From Thermoflexales bacterium (lineage in GTDB: Bacteria; Chloroflexota; Anaerolineae; Fen-1058), in the NCBI GenBank assembly GCA_017999195.1, contig JAGOBP010000280.1:1-5902 (forward strand): a stretch of 5,902 nt of DNA, in the 5' to 3' direction. The position numbers and the translations under genes are program-made. Positions 1 through 4,920 of this stretch are shown piece by piece. Numbering within the stretch: the stretch's first letter is position 1; every line of letters begins with the position of its first letter. The notes beneath the pieces were generated by a model that was not told the origin of the DNA, did not search any database, and was given only the letters and a program-made list of their open reading frames with translations.

Positions 1-46
1 GCGTGTGACATTCCATAACGAAAATTGATTTTTTACCGGAGAACTT
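1..46 (+). other. upstream leader of the first gene
   Basis: This short AT-rich stretch has stop codons in all three forward frames (TGA at 6, TAA at 16, TGA at 26), so no upstream gene reads through into the first complete gene. An upstream gene could end here, but its body would lie outside the window. The only clear signal is the purine-rich GGAGA at 38-42, which serves the ATG at 47 with a rather short 4-base spacer. I see no convincing promoter pair. Confidence 0.5.
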
Positions 47-1387
47 ATGCCCTCATCTGATTTCGACACTTGGCGTGAACAGTATGAAGGCCGCGCAAAC
101 AAAATGGCCGAAGATCATGCCGTTGAAATCCGCGCGCTCTTCGCTCAATCCGGTCTGCTGAACGAAGCCCCACCCGAACGCGTCGATCTGGACGCGCTGC
201 GCGCTGAAGCCGCCCAGTTTGATCGGGACGCGGACGCGGCGCAGACCCCTATATCAGCGGGTCAAGTGCTGCCGCCCGGTCATCGGCTCGGTTGGCAAGC
301 GGCCTTAAGTGAATGCGACGCGCTGCTCACCGACGCCTTCACGCACGGCACACGCTCGCTGTCCAATCGCCCGCCGGCACCGTTGATCCGCTGCGCCTCG
401 ACGGATAAATGGCTCGCGACGGTGGGCGACGGGCTGAAACAGCGCGCCGCCGACATCGACGCGCTGCGCGATCGGGTGCGGGCCGCGCCCCAGCCAAAGT
501 GGGTGTTGCATGTGCCAGGCACGGGTACATTGGTCAACAGCGAAGCGCTCGAACAGGCCGCCCGCCATACGCCCGATCAAAGCCGCCAATACAGCATCGC
601 TTTGCGCGAACTGGTCGCCGAACGCTGGGGCCGCCGCCTGATCACTGACGAGACAGCCGTCGGGCGGGAACTGATTCAATCGGGGGCGTGGCTGCGCCAA
701 TTACGCCGCGATTGGCCGCTCGATCCGATCGACCCGGACGACGAAGACCCCGTGTTGGCCGTGTCAGCCTTGACGCGCGCCGGTTGGCCGCGCTGGGTGA
801 GCAAGTATGCGCTGGACTACGCCCGTGTGGAAGATGTGATGTTGGCCCCGGTCCGGTTTGGCGGCGAGGGTCTATCGGCTTTTCTGGACAACGCTGGGGA
901 CGCCATCGACGACACGCTGCAAGCCGTGCTGGATCAACCGGCGCAGGTGGTCAAGACCTGGTTCCTCTTCATCGTCAAGACGCTGCTGGTCAGGCGCGGC
1001 GCGGTGTCGTCGACGGGATTGCTGGCGCTGAAGGCCGCGCGGCGCTTGAACCCCGGCCTCGATGCGCTGTTCACCCGAACCTTCAAGCGCCGCTTCAGCG
1101 ATTGGCTGGCCGAGACGCTGTTCATCCGCCTAGATGCCGCTATCGGGCCGGACAACATTCCGTATGCGGTGCAGATGGCGTGCGGCATGGCTTACGACGT
1201 GGCGCGGTTCACCCCCGTACAACTGCGACAACGCATCATCGCCGACCCCGAACTGGACATCGATCTGCGCCTGCTGCTGCTGGGCAGCCTGACCGACCTG
1301 CGACATCGCCCCGTGCGCGACATCGCCCGCGCCGCGCGTAACGACCTGGGCATGACCGTGCCGCCTGAACTATTTGAGATTTCGTGA
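47..1387 (+). CDS. uncharacterised 446-residue helical protein
   Basis: I do not recognise a family. The ATG at 47 is preceded by GGAGA at 38-42, and the reading frame is intact to TGA at 1385-1387. There is no signal peptide: the N-terminus is charged (DFDTWREQYEGRANK), so the protein is probably cytoplasmic. The composition suggests mostly alpha helix, rich in Ala, Arg, Leu and Asp, with an acidic turn (DPDDEDP) near residue 230. The most hydrophobic stretch is about residues 298-315 (around WFLFIVKTLLV); it contains a lysine and is followed by basic residues, so it looks more like a buried or peripheral amphipathic helix than a transmembrane segment. I see no nucleotide-binding loop, metal cluster or other catalytic motif. 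It ends 12 bases before the kinase gene, so the two are probably co-transcribed. It could be a kinase substrate or a partner of the SPFH proteins downstream; that is inference from position only. Confidence 0.85.
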   Translation: MPSSDFDTWREQYEGRANKMAEDHAVEIRALFAQSGLLNEAPPERVDLDALRAEAAQFDRDADAAQTPISAGQVLPPGHRLGWQAALSECDALLTDAFTHGTRSLSNRPPAPLIRCASTDKWLATVGDGLKQRAADIDALRDRVRAAPQPKWVLHVPGTGTLVNSEALEQAARHTPDQSRQYSIALRELVAERWGRRLITDETAVGRELIQSGAWLRQLRRDWPLDPIDPDDEDPVLAVSALTRAGWPRWVSKYALDYARVEDVMLAPVRFGGEGLSAFLDNAGDAIDDTLQAVLDQPAQVVKTWFLFIVKTLLVRRGAVSSTGLLALKAARRLNPGLDALFTRTFKRRFSDWLAETLFIRLDAAIGPDNIPYAVQMACGMAYDVARFTPVQLRQRIIADPELDIDLRLLLLGSLTDLRHRPVRDIARAARNDLGMTVPPELFEIS

Positions 1388-1399
1388 AGTGAGGTTCCG

Positions 1400-3112
1400 A
1401 TGACTGAACCACAAATGCTCGGCAAATACCAGATTCTTGAAGAGATTGGGCGCGGCGGCTTTGCCACCGTCTATCGCGCGCTCGATACCGTGCTCGAACG
1501 CGAAGTGGCGCTGAAAGTGCTCAAGCCCGGCTGGACGGACGACGCCAAGGCCGTCGAGCGCTTCATGCGCGAAGCCCGCGCCGCCTCGCGCCTCGATCAG
1601 CCCGGCATCGTCACAATTTACGATGTCGGCTCAGCCGATGGCCGCTTGTTCATCGCGATGAAGTTGCTGGCCGGTCAATCACTCGATCAGCTGCTCAAGG
1701 CCAACGGCCCGCTCGCGTGGACGCGCACGTTGAACATCGTGCAGCAAGTGGCTGAGGCGCTGGACTACGCGCATGGCAAGGGATTGGTGCATCGCGACAT
1801 CAAGCCTAGCAACATCATTGTGAGCGCAGGCGATCGCGCCGTGTTGACGGACTTCGGTCTGGTGCGCGGCGCAGAGCAAGCCAGCCTCAGCACGGGCAGC
1901 ACCGGCGGCATCCTCGGCACGCCGGAGTACATCCCGCCGGAAGTGTGGGAAGGCCAACCTGCGACCAAGGCCAGCGACATCTATGCCCTCGCGTGCGTGG
2001 TGTATGAGATGCTACTCGGGCGCCCGTTGTTTGCGGCGGATACCGGCGCAGCCGTCATGCGCAAGCACGTCTTGGTTGGGCCGGAATTTCCCGCTCATTG
2101 GCCACTCGATGTGCCGAGTGATGTGGCGTTGGTCCTTCGAAAAGCGTTGGAGCGCGAGCAGAATCAGCGCTATTCGACGGCAAGTGAATTTGCGATTGAG
2201 TTACACGGTTGCGCCGGGACGCAAGAGGCAAGAGGCAGGAAGCAAGAAGTGGAGGAAGCCGATGGCAAAGCGCAAGATAAACAAGAACAAGGGGCGGCAC
2301 GAATTGCAGTTAAAGCTGGTGCGCTTGAAGTGACTGGTCAGCAGAATAGCAAGCAACCTCGGCTAAGTGCTGAGCGTGAGCTCAACTGGCCAGTAACTAA
2401 CATACCTGAGGGAGCCGCATCGCGACCCACTCCTCGACCACCATTGTGGCTATTTTTAGCGGGTGGATTAGTTTTGATAATAGCGGCGATAATTGTACTG
2501 AGTATCGCTAAGGGGCCTGCACCAGCTCTGCTGGTATCCGCGCCAATTGAAACACCACTACCGACCAAAATGCAAACTGTGGCAATCGGACCGACTGCCT
2601 CAATGTACGCGCCGACAACCACGCCTGCCCTAATGCCCAGCTCCACACCTGAACCAACCTCAACCCTCAAACCCAGCATTACACCTGAACCGACTTCAAC
2701 CCCGAAACCTAGTGCAACTTCAACGACGCAACCGACATCGACTGTTCCCCCAACTGCTCGCGCAATTGCCACTCGTGTTCCGACTGTGATCAAGACCTAT
2801 ACTGACAACGTCATTGGTCTCCGGCAGGTCAATGATCGTTTCGATATTGCAATAGACTACAGCGTCGCGAACCTTGATTCATTCTTGCATCTTGAAGTTG
2901 GACAAGGCGACTATGTAGACGTTAATAGCTGTCAATCCAATCCTCTAACCCCAACTCATCCATTGAAGTCCTATACAGGAACTGTATATTTTTATTGTGT
3001 GTGGGACACAAATAAACGTCCCCCAATTACCGACAAGCTAATTGTTCAAATATACTATGGAGGAAAGGTCAAAGAATGGGTTTTCCCCTATACAAAGAAT
3101 TGGAAGGATTAA
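1400..3112 (+). CDS. transmembrane Hanks-type Ser/Thr protein kinase
   Basis: A PknB-like kinase of 570 residues that should phosphorylate proteins on Ser/Thr at the inner face of the membrane. Visible motifs are the glycine loop GRGGF at 17-21, VALK with Lys39, the helix-C Glu58, HRDIKPSN at 131-138 with catalytic Asp133, DFG at 151-153, a Ser/Thr/Gly-rich activation loop at 162-170, GTPEYIPPE at 173-181 and SDIYAL at 192-197. The kinase domain ends near 270. A charged linker follows (274-345), then one transmembrane helix at about 349-369, a Thr/Ser/Pro-rich stalk at about 378-460 and a probable beta-rich outer domain at 465-570 with Cys511 and Cys533, which could form a disulfide. No PASTA repeats are seen. 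The start at 1400 has GTGAGG just upstream and lies at the same distance from the GK/ILEEIG motif as in the kinase stub at 3249. Base composition falls sharply after the kinase domain, so the outer part may have a different origin. The outer domain's ligand is unknown. Confidence 0.96.
   Translation: MTEPQMLGKYQILEEIGRGGFATVYRALDTVLEREVALKVLKPGWTDDAKAVERFMREARAASRLDQPGIVTIYDVGSADGRLFIAMKLLAGQSLDQLLKANGPLAWTRTLNIVQQVAEALDYAHGKGLVHRDIKPSNIIVSAGDRAVLTDFGLVRGAEQASLSTGSTGGILGTPEYIPPEVWEGQPATKASDIYALACVVYEMLLGRPLFAADTGAAVMRKHVLVGPEFPAHWPLDVPSDVALVLRKALEREQNQRYSTASEFAIELHGCAGTQEARGRKQEVEEADGKAQDKQEQGAARIAVKAGALEVTGQQNSKQPRLSAERELNWPVTNIPEGAASRPTPRPPLWLFLAGGLVLIIAAIIVLSIAKGPAPALLVSAPIETPLPTKMQTVAIGPTASMYAPTTTPALMPSSTPEPTSTLKPSITPEPTSTPKPSATSTTQPTSTVPPTARAIATRVPTVIKTYTDNVIGLRQVNDRFDIAIDYSVANLDSFLHLEVGQGDYVDVNSCQSNPLTPTHPLKSYTGTVYFYCVWDTNKRPPITDKLIVQIYYGGKVKEWVFPYTKNWKD
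2221..2248 (+). repeat. 7-bp tandem repeat inside the kinase linker
   Basis: Four consecutive heptamers are in register: GCAAGAG, GCAAGAG, GCAGGAA, GCAAGAA. They lie within the kinase coding sequence, just after the catalytic domain, and encode the charged segment starting QEARGRKQE (residues 275-283). Because 7 is not a multiple of 3, the repeated DNA does not give a repeated peptide, so the repetition is a property of the DNA rather than of the protein. The purine-rich sequence continues less regularly to about 2290. Confidence 0.75.
2639..2752 (+). repeat. 36-bp coding repeats of the Thr/Pro stalk
   Basis: Two 12-codon units (2639-2674 and 2675-2710) encode SSTPEPTSTLKP and SITPEPTSTPKP. 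A third, diverged 14-codon unit (2711-2752) encodes SATSTTQPTSTVPP. They form part of the extracellular stalk that holds the kinase's outer domain away from the membrane. Unlike the 7-bp array, this repeat is in phase with the codons, which fits selection or slippage at the level of the peptide. Such stalks are common in bacterial surface proteins and may be glycosylated or vary in length between strains. Confidence 0.8.
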
Positions 3113-3196
3113 ATTTAATGAAGGAACAAAATAAGCTACTTTCGTAAATGTAATCACCAATGCGGAACTATCCACACAACAAGGCTACTAATTAAC
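3113..3196 (+). other. AT-rich gap after the kinase gene
   Basis: This stretch directly follows the kinase stop codon and holds no open frame of interest. I searched for a stem-loop followed by a T-run and found none, so there is no visible intrinsic terminator for the first two genes; transcription may continue into the downstream genes or stop by another route. Confidence 0.5.
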
Positions 3197-3226
3197 TTGG
3201 CATTCTCATTACTACTACTGTATAAG
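3197..3226 (+). promoter_or_regulatory. sigma70-type promoter for the stub and SPFH genes
   Basis: A -35 box TTGGCA at 3197-3202 (5 of 6 matches to TTGACA) and a -10 box TATAAG at 3221-3226 (5 of 6 matches to TATAAT) are separated by 18 bases. This predicts a transcript start near 3233, upstream of the kinase stub ATG at 3249 and of the SPFH gene at 3388. The surrounding AT-richness raises the chance of a random match, but position and spacing are right. No operator-like inverted repeat was seen around it. Confidence 0.5.
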
Positions 3227-3248
3227 CACAAGTGTGGAAAAATAAGCC

Positions 3249-3353
3249 ATGCCAGAACTCTACCAACTCGGCAAACACAGAATTCTCGAAGAGATTGGCC
3301 ACGGCGCATTTTCCACGGCCCATCGCATGCACGACGCGCGCCTCTCGTTGTAA
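3249..3353 (+). pseudogene. truncated N-terminus of a second Ser/Thr kinase
   Basis: A 34-codon frame starts MPELYQLGKHRILEEIGHG and stops at TAA 3351-3353. It aligns without gaps to residues 1-34 of the kinase at 1400, with 17 of 34 identical residues by my count, including LGK at 7-9, ILEEIG at 12-17, and the glycine-loop positions Gly19, Phe21 and Thr23. The usual Val-Tyr after Thr23 is Ala-His here, and the frame ends before the VALK lysine, so no kinase activity is possible. A weak GGAAAA at 3236-3241 precedes the ATG. It lies 34 bases before the SPFH start codon and downstream of the promoter at 3197. The simplest reading is a tandem kinase paralogue that lost nearly all of its body by deletion. 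It may still be translated as a short leader peptide. Confidence 0.8.
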
Positions 3354-3373
3354 ATATTGTCGAGCAGATTCAC

Positions 3374-3379
3374 AGGAGA
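3374..3379 (+). promoter_or_regulatory. ribosome binding site fixing the SPFH start
   Basis: AGGAGA lies 8 bases before the ATG at 3388. The same frame is open upstream to an ATG at 3232, but that longer version would read through the kinase stub out of frame and has no SPFH-like sequence, so 3388 is the supported start. Confidence 0.8.
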
Positions 3380-3387
3380 TTTACACA

Positions 3388-4863
3388 ATGCCTGAAATAC
3401 CCTCTCAACCTCTCATCCGCCGCATCCGCACCACCGATTTGCGCGGCCTACTTGGCAATCAACTCGACGTGCCGCCCGGTCAGCAAGCCATCATCATTTC
3501 GCCCGATGGCTCAGTTCAAACGCTACCCGCGGGACGGCAAACTGTGCCGGGGGTTAAACTGTTTGGTCCGAGGCCGCCGATGGCGCTCGTGCCCGCCGGT
3601 GAGTTCAGCCTGCCCGGTGGTGCGCCGCGTCTGCCTACTGGTAATGCCCAGCACGTCGATGCGTCGTTCACCACAACGTTGCGCGTGGGCAACCCCGACT
3701 TATTCATCGGGCGACTGCTGAGTGAACAAGAAACGCTAACCGATCAAGATCTCATCCAGCACCTCACGGCGTTGGCCTTGCCCATCTTGAGCGGCTTGAC
3801 CAAAGCCTACGCCTCGGCTGATCTATGCGGCCCAACGCCGGTGGCCGAACAATTGATGGCGGAATTGCGTGGCCGCCTGAATGCGCCACTGGCTGAAATC
3901 GGGCTGCAATTGATTGGCGTGCGCTATCTGACTTTCAGTTCGGCTCAGACGGTGGATGAACAACTGCAAGCCATTCAAGCGCAAAGTAGTTCAAACGTGC
4001 GCACGCCCGAACTAACACATGCCGCGCCGCAAGAACGATCGCAGTTGGCGCAAGTGCTCGATCAAAAACTGGCGAATGTGGCCGCGCAGATCATCGGGCG
4101 ACTGGAAGCCCGACTGCAAAAGCGAGCCCCGACAACCGAACACAAGACCCCGGCCTCAGAACGCTGGGAGCGCTTTGCCCGCACCTTTCAGTTGCTCAGC
4201 GCGCTCTTCTTGTTAATGACAGTTGTGCTGCGCCTGGTGCTGCCGGTCTTCATCGAAGAAAACATGATTCGCCGCGTGAGCGAAGTGTTCGGCGCGCTGG
4301 CGACCGTGGCGACGGCCTTCGCCTGGTATTACGCGCGGACTCAGGCCCGCCGCCAGCGCCTCATCGAAGTCAAGCCGGTGCCGCTGCTCGATCGGGTCAG
4401 CGATCGCAATCGGCAGGCCGCCGATCGGTTGGTGCGCGAACAGCTTACGAGTGAACTGACGCAAATCGCCCGCACCCTGAAAGCAGCGCGTGAAAAAATA
4501 TACGCGCAAGGTCGCGAGCAAACCGCCCTGACGCTCGGCCAGACGTTGAAAGAAGTCGAGAAACTCAATCGCGATGTCGCCACGCCAACCGCCGGGGCGC
4601 CGGCCTATCTGACCAAGCCGCGCGTCTCGCTGAGCGAACTCGCCGCGATGCTCGATTACGACGAAGACCTGCTGGCCGAGGCCGCCACGCTCGACGATGC
4701 GGCGCAAGCCTTGCTGCAAAACGTCCTGGCACACGCCGACATCACTGCGCAGGCCACCGGCGTACAAGGCAACCTGGCGCAGTTGCAATATCGCTTCGCC
4801 TCGCGCGCCCGCTTCCTGCAAACGCCGACGAACGCTGGCGCACATCCATCAGCCAACGTCTAG
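3388..4863 (+). CDS. SPFH/Band 7-like membrane protein
   Basis: A 491-residue protein with an SPFH-type head (stomatin/prohibitin/flotillin superfamily). Residues 17-37 (DLRGLLGNQLDVPPGQQAII onward) match the head of the next gene's product without gaps, including D-L-x-G, L-x-V-x-P-G and A-I. The head runs to about residue 195, followed by a polar linker. Two hydrophobic segments, about 267-289 and 297-315, look like a membrane hairpin, and a charged helical, possibly coiled-coil region follows (about 340-397). Typical SPFH proteins have the membrane anchor before the head; here it comes after, which is unusual. No zinc ribbon is present. The family generally builds oligomeric membrane scaffolds and is not itself an enzyme; its role here is inferred. 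The last six codons and the stop fall in a 7-bp repeat array. The gene sits downstream of a kinase stub and promoter and 57 bases before a related SPFH gene, which suggests a pair that assembles together. Confidence 0.85.
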   Translation: MPEIPSQPLIRRIRTTDLRGLLGNQLDVPPGQQAIIISPDGSVQTLPAGRQTVPGVKLFGPRPPMALVPAGEFSLPGGAPRLPTGNAQHVDASFTTTLRVGNPDLFIGRLLSEQETLTDQDLIQHLTALALPILSGLTKAYASADLCGPTPVAEQLMAELRGRLNAPLAEIGLQLIGVRYLTFSSAQTVDEQLQAIQAQSSSNVRTPELTHAAPQERSQLAQVLDQKLANVAAQIIGRLEARLQKRAPTTEHKTPASERWERFARTFQLLSALFLLMTVVLRLVLPVFIEENMIRRVSEVFGALATVATAFAWYYARTQARRQRLIEVKPVPLLDRVSDRNRQAADRLVREQLTSELTQIARTLKAAREKIYAQGREQTALTLGQTLKEVEKLNRDVATPTAGAPAYLTKPRVSLSELAAMLDYDEDLLAEAATLDDAAQALLQNVLAHADITAQATGVQGNLAQLQYRFASRARFLQTPTNAGAHPSANV

Positions 4864-4905
4864 CATTCAACATCCAACATCCATCTTCCAACATCTAACA
4901 TCCAA
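4843..4905 (+). repeat. heptanucleotide array (consensus CATCCAA)
   Basis: Nine heptamers in perfect register: CATCCAT, CAGCCAA, CGTCTAG, CATTCAA, CATCCAA, CATCCAT, CTTCCAA, CATCTAA, CATCCAA. All except the third match the consensus at 6 or 7 of 7 positions. The array encodes the last residues of the SPFH gene (HPSANV), contains its TAG stop in the third unit and fills the gap up to the ribosome binding site of the next gene. It resembles the short tandemly repeated repetitive (STRR) sequences with 7-bp units known from filamentous cyanobacteria, although the unit sequence differs. No spacers are present, so it is not CRISPR. Confidence 0.85.
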
Positions 4906-4909
4906 CTTC

Positions 4910-4914
4910 GGAGG
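4910..4914 (+). promoter_or_regulatory. strong ribosome binding site of the zinc-ribbon SPFH gene
   Basis: GGAGG lies 6 bases before the ATG at 4921, immediately after the last heptamer of the repeat array. It fixes the start of the downstream gene, whose first cysteine pair follows ten residues later. Confidence 0.85.
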
Positions 4915-4920
4915 TGTCTC

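Noticed and set aside
688..1341. 217-codon + strand frame inside the first gene
   Set aside because: Arg/Ala/Gly-rich alternate frame typical of GC-rich DNA, fully nested in a longer frame that has its own ribosome binding site and balanced composition.
2338..2793. 151-codon - strand frame rich in Val and Gly
   Set aside because: Its repetitive VEVGSGV pattern is simply the reverse complement of the Thr/Pro stalk repeats of the kinase.
3113..3196. Intrinsic terminator after the kinase gene
   Set aside because: I could not find a GC-rich stem followed by a T-run; the region is merely AT-rich.
3232..3387. Upstream extension of the first SPFH gene to the ATG at 3232
   Set aside because: The extension reads the kinase stub out of frame, begins almost at the predicted transcript start and lacks a ribosome binding site, while AGGAGA supports the ATG at 3388.
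3113..3387. Insertion-sequence remnant as the cause of the kinase truncation
   Set aside because: No terminal inverted repeats, target duplication or transposase-like frame could be seen in the gap.
3197..3721. 174-codon + strand open frame across the gap and the SPFH 5' end
   Set aside because: It overlaps the promoter and then runs in the wrong frame over the SPFH coding sequence; its product is a Cys/Arg/Ser-rich shadow. Only the NIVEQI segment in it was kept as a separate weak observation.
4213..4845. 210-codon - strand frame opposite the first SPFH gene
   Set aside because: Antisense shadow of GC-rich coding sequence; the + strand frame has SPFH motifs and a ribosome binding site.
4843..4905. 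CRISPR-like array
   Set aside because: Units are only 7 bp, contiguous and degenerate, with no spacers and no cas genes nearby.
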